Shown: positions 35,995-43,567 of the stretch, piece after piece
Layout: the number at the start of each line of letters is the position of its first letter
How positions within the stretch are numbered: the first letter of the stretch is position 1
Origin: Mesorhizobium tianshanense
Lineage (GTDB): Bacteria; Pseudomonadota; Alphaproteobacteria; Rhizobiales; Rhizobiaceae
DNA: 50,073 bases
Assembly (NCBI RefSeq): GCF_007830515.1
Contig: NZ_VLKT01000051.1
Location: forward strand, 1-50,073
Direction of reading: 5' to 3'
The notes under the pieces: generated by a model
Database searches by the model: none
What the model was told of the DNA's origin: nothing
The model's input: only the letters and a program-made list of their open reading frames with translations
Position numbers and translations under genes: made by a program

Positions 35995-36013
35995 ATCCGC
36001 ACTTACCGCGGAT
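35995..36013. promoter_or_regulatory. AbiEi operator candidate, copy 1
   Basis: Inverted repeat ATCCGC-N7-GCGGAT. A nearly identical second copy lies 62 bp downstream (36057-36075). AbiEi antitoxins are known to bind two inverted repeats in their own promoter. Confidence 0.65.
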
Positions 36014-36056
36014 TCACTGAAACGATTTTCCATGTTCTCGCAAATCATGTTGAAAA

Positions 36057-36075
36057 ATCCGTGCCAAGCGCGGAT
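36057..36075. promoter_or_regulatory. AbiEi operator candidate, copy 2
   Basis: Inverted repeat ATCCGT-N7-GCGGAT, ending 8 bp before the abiEi ATG. The arm sequence and the spacer length match copy 1 at 35995-36013, and the copies are 62 bp apart, roughly six helical turns, which would suit cooperative binding on one DNA face. Confidence 0.65.
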
Positions 36076-36083
36076 AATTAGAC

Positions 36084-36911
36084 ATGGTACACGATCAACG
36101 TTCAGCCCTGTCTTCCTATATGGCCGGCCTGCTAGCCGCCGGGCGGCTGGTCTTTACCGGTGGCGAGGCTGCGGAGGCCCTCGGCGTCGGACGGGGCGCG
36201 TTCCTGGACGCCGCTGAGCGCCTCCAACGACGCCGCCATCTCCTGAACCCGCGGCAGGACTTCTACGTCGTCGTGCCGCCGCAGTTCGCCTCGTGGGGTG
36301 CACCGCCGCCGCCTTGGTACATCGACGCGCTCATGCGCCATACCGGCGAGCCCTACTATGTCGGGCTCCTCAAGGCGGCAGAACTGCATGGCGCGACACA
36401 CCAGGCGGTGATGGAATTCCAGGTCGTTACCGGCAAGCGCCTTTCCAAAATAAGGGCGGGCCGCAACCTGATCGCTTTCTACTACCGCAAAGACATGGCC
36501 GCGGTCGCCGACGGCATCGAAGACCGGAAGACGGACACTGGCACGATGCGCGTGTCCGGCGCCGCGCTGACCGCGCTCGATCTCCTGCGCTACCCTCGCG
36601 CGGCAGGCGGCCTCGACAATGTGGCGACTGTCCTCGCCGACCTCGCGGAGAAAATCGACGATCACCAACTGGGCGCATTGTCAGCCGCCGCCGAACGCCC
36701 CATCGTCCAGCGGCTTGGCTACTTGCTTGATCGACTCGGACATGGGGAGCGAGCCTCCGCGATGCACTCCGGGCTTATGGAGCGCGGCGCAGTCAGGTGG
36801 ACGGAGCTCGACAGCAAGGAAACGGCCGATCCGGATTTCGCACCGCCGATACAGGAGCGCAACAAACGCTGGCGTGTCATCGTACGGCGCATACCGGAGT
36901 TGGATGAATGA
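36084..36911 (+). CDS. abiEi: Type IV toxin-antitoxin system antitoxin AbiEi (275 aa)
   Basis: The antitoxin and autorepressor of an AbiE abortive-infection system. The N-terminal winged helix (about residues 1-80) is seen in AAGRLVFTGGEAAEALGVGR and ERLQRRRHLLNPRQDFYVVV. The C-terminal AbiEi_4-type domain contains GEPYYVGLLKAAELHGATHQ, the diagnostic AELHGA segment, and MRVSGAALTALDLLRYPRAA. AbiEi blocks the toxin indirectly and represses transcription. The stop overlaps the toxin start (ATGA). Two matching inverted repeats upstream are probable operators. The gene looks intact. Confidence 0.92.
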   Translation: MVHDQRSALSSYMAGLLAAGRLVFTGGEAAEALGVGRGAFLDAAERLQRRRHLLNPRQDFYVVVPPQFASWGAPPPPWYIDALMRHTGEPYYVGLLKAAELHGATHQAVMEFQVVTGKRLSKIRAGRNLIAFYYRKDMAAVADGIEDRKTDTGTMRVSGAALTALDLLRYPRAAGGLDNVATVLADLAEKIDDHQLGALSAAAERPIVQRLGYLLDRLGHGERASAMHSGLMERGAVRWTELDSKETADPDFAPPIQERNKRWRVIVRRIPELDE

Positions 36912-37771
36912 TCCCCGCGCAGAACATCGTCGCTTGGGGGGCGCTCGTCCCATGGGCCGACCAGCGCCAAGTCGAACAGGACCTCATAATCAGTCGGGCT
37001 ATCGTCGCCATCTTCGATGATCCGTTCCTGCATGAAGCACTTCGTTTTCGGGGCGGCACCGCCCTCAACAAACTGCATTTCCCGTCACCTCTGCGTTACT
37101 CGGAGGATATTGATCTGGTGCGCACGCAGATCGGGCCGATGGGGCAGGTACTCGACGCCTTGCGCGCCGTGCTTCAGCCTTGGCTGGGTAAAGCAAACTA
37201 TGATCCCAGCGTTGTCGCCCCAAAACTCCGCTTCCGCGTCGAGGCGGAAGATGGAAGCGGCGTGCCAATACGCCTCAAGGTGGAAACCAATACCAGCGAG
37301 ACTGAAGCTTTCGACACTCCGCTTGCGTTGCCGTTCTCAGTCGACAGTCCGTGGTTTGCGGGCACGACGACAGTGCCGACCTTCTCGCGCGAGGAGATGC
37401 TGGCAACCAAACTGCGCGCCCTGCTTCAGCGCGACAAGGGCCGCGATCTGTACGACCTCGATCACGCGCTCGGCGCGTTTGACGAGGTAGATGTCGCCAA
37501 GGTGGTCGATTATTTCGGGCGGTATGTTGCCCTGTCGGGCCAGGCGATCTCCCGGGCCCAGGCGCAGGAACGCATGTTCGGCAAACTCGCCAAACCGCGA
37601 CTCCTCCTCGACATGAGACCTCTCTTGCCGGCTGCACAGGCCGACGCCCTGACCGATGCCTCAACGCTCGTCTCCTTCCAAAATGTCTACGACAACTTCA
37701 TCGAGCGGCTTCCCGGCCAGCCCTGGGCGCGCGCCGACGAAATGAAAGAACGCTTCGGGCTTGCGACTTGA
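36908..37771 (+). CDS. abiEii: Type IV toxin AbiEii, nucleotidyltransferase (287 aa)
   Basis: A DUF1814-type nucleotidyltransferase toxin. Motif I is RFRGGTALNKLHFPSPLRYS followed by EDIDLV (GG at 49-50, D67 and D69 as the metal-binding pair). A later conserved block reads FSREEMLATKLRALLQRDKG and continues RDLYDLDHAL, with the Lys and Asp of motifs II-IV. Homologous toxins transfer nucleotides, and some target tRNA; growth is arrested until the antitoxin acts. The start overlaps abiEi by 4 bp. All motifs expected for activity can be seen, so the pair is probably functional. Confidence 0.93.
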   Translation: MIPAQNIVAWGALVPWADQRQVEQDLIISRAIVAIFDDPFLHEALRFRGGTALNKLHFPSPLRYSEDIDLVRTQIGPMGQVLDALRAVLQPWLGKANYDPSVVAPKLRFRVEAEDGSGVPIRLKVETNTSETEAFDTPLALPFSVDSPWFAGTTTVPTFSREEMLATKLRALLQRDKGRDLYDLDHALGAFDEVDVAKVVDYFGRYVALSGQAISRAQAQERMFGKLAKPRLLLDMRPLLPAAQADALTDASTLVSFQNVYDNFIERLPGQPWARADEMKERFGLAT

Positions 37772-37981
37772 CCGCCTTTCAGCGTCCCTTTGGCTCGGGC
37801 TGGGCACAATCGATCAACACATCGAGAGCGGCGGGCCGGTCGGCGCTAGCGGAGCAATGGTGGCAGCTCGACTAGGAGGTCGCGCCGGTCGGCGCGCTTC
37901 CCTCACCGGCTTTGGTCCAGCGCCAACGACATTTTGAAGCTCGTCGCACCACGGAGAACGGCAAGGCAACATGGCATATCC

Positions 37982-38008
37982 GAATGCCCTGCCGCGCCTA
38001 GGGCATTC
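37982..38008. terminator. Hairpin between the convergent AbiE and WD40 operons
   Basis: A perfect 9-bp stem GAATGCCCT / AGGGCATTC with a 9-nt loop lies 15 nt downstream of the stop of the minus-strand small gene at 38023. It could serve both converging operons, although no U-run is present. Confidence 0.5.
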
Positions 38009-38022
38009 AATTCCCGTATGGG

Positions 38023-38196
38023 CTAATTGCTCTTCAATCGGCCGACGCGATTTTCGGCGATCCAGCGGGCGGCGAGCACCAGCGCGCCCATGCTGAAATC
38101 CTTGCCGTGCTTGGCCACCATTTCTTCCGACAGTCTGGCGAGCCGTTCGAAAAACTCGTCCTTGCTCTCGTCCTCGGGAGTGGGTGCGGTTTGCAT
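38023..38196 (-). CDS. Small conserved-looking acidic protein of unknown function (57 aa)
   Basis: A 57-residue product with a strong ribosome-binding site (AGGAGGAAGAA before the ATG). Its N-terminus is acidic (MQTAPTPEDESKDEFFERLA). A helical middle (RLSEEMVAKHGKDF) is followed by SMGALVLAARWIAENRVGRL and KSN. It has no signal peptide, no transmembrane segment and no cysteine. It is the last gene of the minus-strand unit orf158-orf103-WD40-orf57, starting 33 nt after the WD40 stop, and a hairpin follows it. I do not recognise the family. Its codon use and the good ribosome-binding site argue that it is real despite its size. Confidence 0.65.
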   Translation of the reverse strand: MQTAPTPEDESKDEFFERLARLSEEMVAKHGKDFSMGALVLAARWIAENRVGRLKSN

Positions 38197-38229
38197 TTCT
38201 TCCTCCTGTCTCTTGCGGGTCTGCTTGCG

Positions 38230-39357
38230 TTATTTGAACATCTGCGCGGGAAAGGTGACGATCGCGGCGGTGCCGTCGACGGCGCCCACCGCCAGATGCC
38301 GTCCGTCGCCGGACCAGGCAAGCGCGGTCACCGCGCCGCCCAAGGGCCTGACGAGGAGTTCGCCCGACGCGCCGATCTGGGCGATGCTGATTCGGCCGTT
38401 GGCGTAGCCGGCCGCGATGAGTTTCTTCTCTGGGTGCGCCGCCACTGTTTCGATCAAAACCAGCCCGGTGCGACCCGTCTCCAGCGCGCCAGACTTTTTG
38501 TCGCCAAGGGGAGGGGCGTTCATCGACCAGCCGGCGATCCGGAATGCGCCCGATGCGAACAGCGCATTGTCCGGCAGGCTCCAGCACACCGTGCGGACCG
38601 GCGATGGAAATCCTGCGACAATGTCAGTCCGGCCATCGGCCACGCTGACCAGGGCAAAACCCCCGGCTTCGAGCCCGCAGGCCAGCCATGTGCCGTCGCC
38701 ACTCCAGCGGATCGATACCGGGCGCGCCGAAAAGGACACCTCGCGTATCGGGGTGGCGTCGCCGTCGATCGCCCAGATCGATAGTCCATTGTCCCGGCCG
38801 CCGGCCAGGCGCCGCCCATCTGGCGAAAAGGCGAGAGCCTCAGTAGGCTGTGTCGCTCCATGTCGCAATCTTACCGCATCGTCTCGGTTGCGCGACAGGA
38901 AGACGTCCTGGCCGTTGCTGACGGCCGTCGCCGCCGCCTTGGCACTATGGTCGATGGCGACGACCGGCCCATCGATCTTGACCAGCGTCTCCACAACATC
39001 TCCACCCGCAGTCAGATGCACGGCTTCGCCGCCCGCCGTTCCGACGAGGAAGTCGGACCGAAGATAGCTGGCGAGCGGGACGTCTCCATCCCCCAACGCA
39101 ACGGTGGCGATCAATGGTGCTGGTGGCTTCTCCCGCGGGCGGATCGTCGTCTGGCCGAGATCGCCGCTCACCCTGATCCGCGACTCGGGCGGCTCCTGGT
39201 CGGCTACCGCAGCGATGGCGACCGTTCCGTCCACGCAGGTGAATGCAACAGCCGAGCCATCAATGCTGAAGCACAGATCGGCGATCGCCGAGGCGCGATG
39301 CCAGCTTCGCGCCAGAAGGTCGAACAAGGTCAGGTTCTGTATCGCGTGCTGGTTCAT
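38230..39357 (-). CDS. WD40 repeat domain-containing protein (375 aa)
   Basis: A probable seven-bladed beta-propeller serving as a protein interaction scaffold in the cytoplasm. Repeating blade signatures are visible: ADLCFSIDGSAVAFTCVDGT, EALAFSPDGRRLAGGRDNGL with SIWAID, SIRWSGDGTWLACGLEAG, AHPEKKLIAAGYANGRISIA and TALAWSGDGRHLAVGAVDGT. No signal peptide or kinase domain is present. The ATG at 39357 has AAGGGA at good spacing; an ATG at 39363 has none. It lies 14 nt after the coiled-coil gene and is cotranscribed with two unknown proteins and a 57-residue protein. Bacterial single-domain WD40 proteins often assemble multiprotein complexes. What it binds here is unknown. Confidence 0.85.
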   Translation of the reverse strand: MNQHAIQNLTLFDLLARSWHRASAIADLCFSIDGSAVAFTCVDGTVAIAAVADQEPPESRIRVSGDLGQTTIRPREKPPAPLIATVALGDGDVPLASYLRSDFLVGTAGGEAVHLTAGGDVVETLVKIDGPVVAIDHSAKAAATAVSNGQDVFLSRNRDDAVRLRHGATQPTEALAFSPDGRRLAGGRDNGLSIWAIDGDATPIREVSFSARPVSIRWSGDGTWLACGLEAGGFALVSVADGRTDIVAGFPSPVRTVCWSLPDNALFASGAFRIAGWSMNAPPLGDKKSGALETGRTGLVLIETVAAHPEKKLIAAGYANGRISIAQIGASGELLVRPLGGAVTALAWSGDGRHLAVGAVDGTAAIVTFPAQMFK

Positions 39358-39371
39358 GACCATTCCCTTCG

Positions 39372-39683
39372 TCAGTTATCCTCGGTCGCCGCGAGGCTGC
39401 GGTCGACGTCCTCGACGTCGCTCTCTGCGGCGACGATGCGCTGCTCGCACGCCGCGCATGCCAGCATGGCCGCCGCGGCTCTCTCCTGCGCCTCACGCAA
39501 GTCCTGCACCAGTTGCGCGCTGGCGGCGCTCCTGCCGATTTCAAGCTCCAGGCGCAGCACATCCATCTCGACACCGGCACGTTTCTGATTGAGCCGCAGC
39601 GCCTCGGCAGTGAGCGTCGAAACATTGGCGACGAGCGCCAGCCGCCGGGCGAGCAGCGCGTCACGATCGGCAATCTGATGCAT
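39372..39683 (-). CDS. Predicted coiled-coil protein of unknown function (103 aa)
   Basis: The sequence is almost wholly helical, with heptad-like Leu/Ala spacing from ALLARRLALVANVSTLTAEA through MDVLRLELEIGRSAASAQLV and DLREAQERAAAAMLACAACE. It probably forms a long antiparallel or parallel coiled coil. A C-x2-C pair (CAAC) lies near residue 75. The ATG at 39683 has GGAGG 7 nt upstream. A start at 39698, overlapping the orf158 stop as ATGA, is also possible and would add five residues. It has no membrane segment. It is encoded between the orf158 and WD40 genes and I do not recognise it. Confidence 0.65.
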   Translation of the reverse strand: MHQIADRDALLARRLALVANVSTLTAEALRLNQKRAGVEMDVLRLELEIGRSAASAQLVQDLREAQERAAAAMLACAACEQRIVAAESDVEDVDRSLAATEDN

Positions 39684-39694
39684 CGGATCCTCCG

Positions 39695-40171
39695 TCATTC
39701 TTCGCTTCCAGGTACCGATCCCGGCGGCTTTTCGAAAGCCGACAGCAATCCGGGCAACGTGCCGGACTGCGATTGGAATTGCTTTTCGGCCGTTTCGATG
39801 TGGCTTTTGAGCTGATCCCAGATGTCGACCCGGATCATCGATGTCGTGTCGCCGGTGAGGCGTTCGATCTCGTCGACGCGGAACTGGCGCGACAGCGAAA
39901 CACCCGAAAACACGAATTCGCGCAGCAGGATCGCATGGTTCTCGATGAACAGATGGATCATCGGATGCGTCTCCGTGGTGATGCCGCTGGCGGCAAGCTC
40001 GGTCCGGATGAAGTCCTGGAAGTGGCTCTGCAGGCGGTACTGGCTCTCGCCCATGAAGCGCATGACGAAGACCAGGTCGCGGGGCATCAGCCTGACAAGA
40101 TCGCCGGTGACGCCGTCGGCCTGGCTCGACATTGGCTCCGGTGGGCAACGGCTGTCCTTGTCGTTGGGCAT
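39695..40171 (-). CDS. Conserved-looking cytoplasmic protein of unknown function (158 aa)
   Basis: The first gene of the minus-strand four-gene unit. After a polar N-terminus (MPNDKDSRCPPEPMSSQADG) the protein is helical: LVRLMPRDLVFVMRFMGESQ, RLQSHFQDFIRTELAASGIT and HLFIENHAILLREFVFSGVS. A Gly/Pro-rich tail ends it. It has no signal sequence or membrane helix and no recognisable catalytic motif. The start at 40171 has GAGAG upstream; an ATG at 40132 (MSSQADG) is possible. It is divergent from the monooxygenase operon across a 566-bp AT-rich region, suggesting coordinated control. Confidence 0.65.
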   Translation of the reverse strand: MPNDKDSRCPPEPMSSQADGVTGDLVRLMPRDLVFVMRFMGESQYRLQSHFQDFIRTELAASGITTETHPMIHLFIENHAILLREFVFSGVSLSRQFRVDEIERLTGDTTSMIRVDIWDQLKSHIETAEKQFQSQSGTLPGLLSAFEKPPGSVPGSEE

Positions 40172-40425
40172 CGTCTCTCTTCAGCGTTGGGCCCATTCAT
40201 GGGCTGTTGCGCTCAAATAGTATAGGAAGATGGTGAATTGAATAGATGGAATGTATTTTTGAATATGCTGCGAGTGCTAAGCAATATGTTGCAACTGCGA
40301 AATAAATGTAAATATTACATGTGTAATTTACAACTGTAAAAGAACGTTACGGTTGGCTGTATTTTCAGATGTCGAAAATGGCTTCGTTTTTCCTTGAGTG
40401 CCGACGGCAGGCAGTATTTTCAATC
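40172..40425. promoter_or_regulatory. AT-rich divergent control region with several inverted repeats
   Basis: This stretch is far more AT-rich than the rest of the window, especially 40228-40345. It contains GCCCAT-TC-ATGGGC at 40191-40204, close to the start of the minus-strand operon; GTTGCAAC at 40288-40295; and ATTACA-TG-TGTAAT at 40314-40327, overlapping TGTAA-T-TTACA at 40322-40332. The last group lies about 100 bp upstream of the sigma-54 promoter, the normal place for binding sites of an activator of the NtrC family, with AT-rich DNA suitable for IHF bending. No activator gene is present in the window. Confidence 0.5.
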
Positions 40426-40441
40426 TGGCACGGCGCTTGCT
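40426..40441 (+). promoter_or_regulatory. Sigma-54 (-24/-12) promoter of the monooxygenase operon
   Basis: The 16-bp sequence TGGCACGGCGCTTGCT fits the RpoN consensus (TGGCACG-N4-TTGCW) at every defined position, with GG and GC 10 bp apart. Transcription should start about 12 bp further on, giving a leader of roughly 285 nt before mimA. Related mim/prm operons are known to be controlled from sigma-54 promoters by NtrC-type activators in some bacteria. Confidence 0.85.
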
Positions 40442-40737
40442 TTGTTCATTTTCACAAGAAGCCCATCGCGCTTTGACGCGGTGCCAAAAGAACGAAGGAA
40501 CGGAGGAAGCAGGGACAAGTCACGTCCGCTTCGATACGCCCATCGCGAGTGCGGTTGGCGCCGCGGTCCCTGCCCTCGAAAACCTTTGCCACGATCCACT
40601 TGAATGGCCGGACCATGAGTCGCGCCTGAATGCGCAACCCTTTGTCATGCCGTTCGCACTCTCACTGGCGGTGCTGTGCGCCGCCTCATGCCGGGGTCAA
40701 GGGACCTGCGGCTCAAACCTGGTGGAGGCTTATGACC

Positions 40738-42405
40738 ATGACGTCTCTGACGCTCAACAAGATTACCTCGCAACGCGGCATCTCTGTCGGCGAGGCAACC
40801 AAGAAGATTGCCGATCTCGGCTGGAATCCTTCCTACGTCCAGGAAGCGATGACCTTTCCGACGGACTACAAGATCAACAAGACGCCGCGCGACCCGATGA
40901 AGCAGGTCCTGCGGTCCTACTTTCCGATGCAGGAAGAGAAGGACAATCGTGTCTACGGCGCGCTGGATGCGGCGTTGCGTGGCGACATGTTCCGCAACGT
41001 GGAGCCGCGCTGGGTCGAGTGGATGAAACTCTTCCTCGCGATCATTCCGTTCCCGGAAATTTCCGCTGCCCGCTCGATGGCGATGGTCGCCCGGATCGCG
41101 CCGGGCGAGGAGCTCAGGACCGGCTTCACCATGCAGATGATCGACGAGTTCCGTCACTCGACGATCCAGATGAACCTGAAGAAATGGTACATGGAAAACT
41201 ACATCGATCCGGCCGGCTTCGACATCACCGAGGAAGCCTTCGGAAAATGCTACGCCACGACCATCGGCCGGCAGTTCGCCGAAGGCTTCATCACCGGCGA
41301 TACGATGACCGCCGCCTGCATGTACCTGACCGTGGTGGCCGAGACCGCCTTCACCAACACGCTGTTCGTCGCCATGCCCTCGGAGGCCGCCCGCAATGGC
41401 GACTACGCGCTGCCCACCGTCTTTTTGTCGGTGCAGTCCGACGAGAGCCGGCACATCGGCAATGGCCACTCGCTGCTGATGGCGGCGCTCAAGGAGCCGG
41501 AAAACCACCTCTTGCTCGAGCGCGACCTGCGCTACGCCTTCTGGCAGAACCACGCCATCGTCGATGCGGCCATCGGCACCTTCATCGAATACGGCACCAC
41601 CAACCGCGACAAGAACAAGGAGTCTTACGCGGAAATGTGGCACCGCTGGATCTATGAGGACTACTATCGCACCTACATGCTGCCGCTTGAGAAATATGGC
41701 ATCAAGGTCCATCACGACGACGTCCAGGCGGCCTGGGAACGCATCACCAAGAAGAACTACGTCCACAAGGTCGGACAGTTCTTCGCGGTCGGCTGGCCGG
41801 TCAATTTCTGGCGCATCGAAGCCCAGACCGACAAGGACTTCGAATGGTTCGAGCACAAGTATCCGGGCTGGTACGCCGAGTTCGGCGATTTCTGGAAATG
41901 GTACGCCAAGCTCAGCCACAAGGGCGAGAAGGTGCTGCTGTTCAACAGTGACGTCGGCTACGTCTATCCGCACCGCTGCTGGTCCTGCCTCGTTCCCTGC
42001 CTGATCCGCGAGGACATGGTTGTCGGCGAGATCGACGGCCAGCTGCACACCTTCGCCCACGAACTCGACAAGTGGACCGCGACCGTGGCCTTCGCCGACG
42101 AGTATCAAGGACGTCCGACGCCCGCGATGGGCCGCTTCAGCGGCAAGCGCGAGTGGGAGACGCTCTATGACGGCTGGGATCTGGCCGATGCCATCAAGGA
42201 CCTGAACTTCGTCCGCTCCGACGGCAAGACGCTGGTCCCGCAGCCGCATATGCGCTTCGACGACAAGGAGATGTGGACGCTGGACGACGTTCGCGGCAAC
42301 ACGCTCGGATCGCCGCTCAACGCGCTGCGTGCCATGTCGCCCGCGGACCGTGAGAAGCATCTGGCGGAATACCGGGCCGGTTTCACGATCAATCCCTGCA
42401 ACTGA
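40738..42405 (+). CDS. mimA: Soluble di-iron monooxygenase hydroxylase alpha subunit, MimA/PrmA-type (555 aa)
   Basis: The catalytic subunit of a bacterial multicomponent monooxygenase. It inserts one oxygen atom from O2 into propane, acetone, phenol or related compounds. The carboxylate-bridged di-iron site can be traced: E107 (FPEISAARS), E137 and H140 (MIDEFRHS), E202 (VVAETAF), E236 and H239 (QSDESRHIG). The spacings 30 and 34 equal those of methane monooxygenase. Length fits group 5/6 propane-type enzymes. The ATG at 40738 has GGAGG 9 nt upstream; an ATG at 40732 is an alternative. The operon is driven by the sigma-54 promoter at 40426. A C-terminal Cys pair (PHRCWSCLVPC) near residue 418 is typical of this group. 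Confidence 0.93.
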   Translation: MTSLTLNKITSQRGISVGEATKKIADLGWNPSYVQEAMTFPTDYKINKTPRDPMKQVLRSYFPMQEEKDNRVYGALDAALRGDMFRNVEPRWVEWMKLFLAIIPFPEISAARSMAMVARIAPGEELRTGFTMQMIDEFRHSTIQMNLKKWYMENYIDPAGFDITEEAFGKCYATTIGRQFAEGFITGDTMTAACMYLTVVAETAFTNTLFVAMPSEAARNGDYALPTVFLSVQSDESRHIGNGHSLLMAALKEPENHLLLERDLRYAFWQNHAIVDAAIGTFIEYGTTNRDKNKESYAEMWHRWIYEDYYRTYMLPLEKYGIKVHHDDVQAAWERITKKNYVHKVGQFFAVGWPVNFWRIEAQTDKDFEWFEHKYPGWYAEFGDFWKWYAKLSHKGEKVLLFNSDVGYVYPHRCWSCLVPCLIREDMVVGEIDGQLHTFAHELDKWTATVAFADEYQGRPTPAMGRFSGKREWETLYDGWDLADAIKDLNFVRSDGKTLVPQPHMRFDDKEMWTLDDVRGNTLGSPLNALRAMSPADREKHLAEYRAGFTINPCN

Positions 42406-42415
42406 TCAGCCAAGG

Positions 42416-42436
42416 GGGGCGGGTTCGTCCCGCCCC
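42416..42436 (+). promoter_or_regulatory. Intercistronic hairpin after mimA
   Basis: A GC-only 8-bp stem GGGGCGGG / CCCGCCCC with a 5-nt loop lies 10 nt after the mimA stop and 21 nt before the mimB start. Probably it stabilises the mimA message so that the hydroxylase is made in excess of the reductase. Confidence 0.6.
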
Positions 42437-42457
42437 TTCCTTTCACTGGAGGCCCGT

Positions 42458-43519
42458 ATGTCGGAAACCCACACGGTCAGGCTCAGCCCGGTCGGCGTCG
42501 AATTCGACGTCGAGCATGGCGAAACGGTGCTCAACGCTGCTTTCCGCCAGGGCATCGCCCTGCCGCACGGTTGCAAGGAAGGGCAATGCTCGGCCTGCAA
42601 AAGCGTGTTGCTCGAAGGCGAAGTCGACATGCTCAAATACTCGACCTTCGCGCTGAACGACATGGAGAAGGAGAGCGGCCACGTCCTTTTGTGCCGCTGC
42701 ATCGCCTACTCCGACCTGGAAGTCGAGCTTCTCAACTACGACGAGGAGATTCTGGCGAAAGCGATCGCCGTGAAGACGTTCAAGGGCCGGATTGCTCGGA
42801 TCGAGCACCTGACCCACGACATTCGCGGCATCGAGATCGAACTCGGCTCGCCGATAAAGTTCTGGGCGGGGCAATATGTCGACATCACGGTTACCACGCA
42901 AAAAGGGGAGACGATTACGCGCTCGTTCTCCATGGCAAATACGCCGGACCAAACCCAAAAACTCTGCTTCATCATCAAAAAATACCCTGAGGGAAAATTC
43001 TCCGGAGAACTCGATTCCGGAGGAATCAAGGTCGGAGCCGAAGTCACCGTCGTCGGACCCTATGGAACCTGTTTCCGCCGGGAAGAACGGCAAGGACCCC
43101 TAGTCCTGGTCGGCGCCGGCTCGGGCATGTCGCCGATCTGGTCGATCCTCAACGACCATCTCAACAGCGGCGAGAAACGTCCGGTCTACTTCTTCTACGG
43201 TGCCAGGACGCGCAACGACCTGTTCTATCTCGACAGGATCGCCGAGCTGATCGGCCAGCATTCGGATGTCACTTTCATTCCCGTGCTTTCGCACGCGGCT
43301 GATGACGCCGAATGGCAAGGCGAGCGCGGCTTCGTACACCAGAGTGTCGACGCCAAGCTCAAGCAATTGGCGGTCGACGGGCAGGGCGATGTCCATGCCT
43401 GTGGCCCGCCACCGATGATCGATGCGCTTCAGCCGGTTCTGTTCATGAACGGCTTCGAGACGGAGCGGATCTTCTTCGACAAGTTCACCACATCGGCAGG
43501 TGCTACGCCGACCCACTAG
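42458..43519 (+). CDS. mimB: Monooxygenase NADH reductase component, MimB/PrmB-type (353 aa)
   Basis: It passes electrons from NADH through FAD and a 2Fe-2S cluster to the hydroxylase. The N-terminal plant-type ferredoxin domain has ligands C39, C44, C47 and C79 (HGCKEGQCSACKSVLLEG, VLLCRC). The FAD domain shows FWAGQYVDITV and TRSFSMANTP with the R-x-Y/F-S pattern. The NAD domain has LVLVGAGSGMSPIWSIL and the C-terminal ACGPPPMIDAL. Length is normal for the family. The ATG at 42458 follows GGAGGCCCGT. Automated annotation often misnames this type as a Na-translocating NADH-quinone reductase F subunit. Confidence 0.94.
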   Translation: MSETHTVRLSPVGVEFDVEHGETVLNAAFRQGIALPHGCKEGQCSACKSVLLEGEVDMLKYSTFALNDMEKESGHVLLCRCIAYSDLEVELLNYDEEILAKAIAVKTFKGRIARIEHLTHDIRGIEIELGSPIKFWAGQYVDITVTTQKGETITRSFSMANTPDQTQKLCFIIKKYPEGKFSGELDSGGIKVGAEVTVVGPYGTCFRREERQGPLVLVGAGSGMSPIWSILNDHLNSGEKRPVYFFYGARTRNDLFYLDRIAELIGQHSDVTFIPVLSHAADDAEWQGERGFVHQSVDAKLKQLAVDGQGDVHACGPPPMIDALQPVLFMNGFETERIFFDKFTTSAGATPTH

Positions 43520-43567
43520 GGGGGGCCGCGCAACTGCAACCACAAATGCAACAAGGGAGTGAAGACT

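Noticed and set aside
40398..40737. A plus-strand open frame covering the mimA leader
   Set aside because: It starts upstream of the sigma-54 transcription start and continues out of frame through mimA, so a translated leader product is unlikely. It resembles nothing known.
40645..42360. A 571-codon open frame on the minus strand opposite mimA
   Set aside because: It is antisense to a gene with verified di-iron ligands and has His/Asp/Val-rich antisense composition. Such long antisense frames are common in GC-rich DNA.
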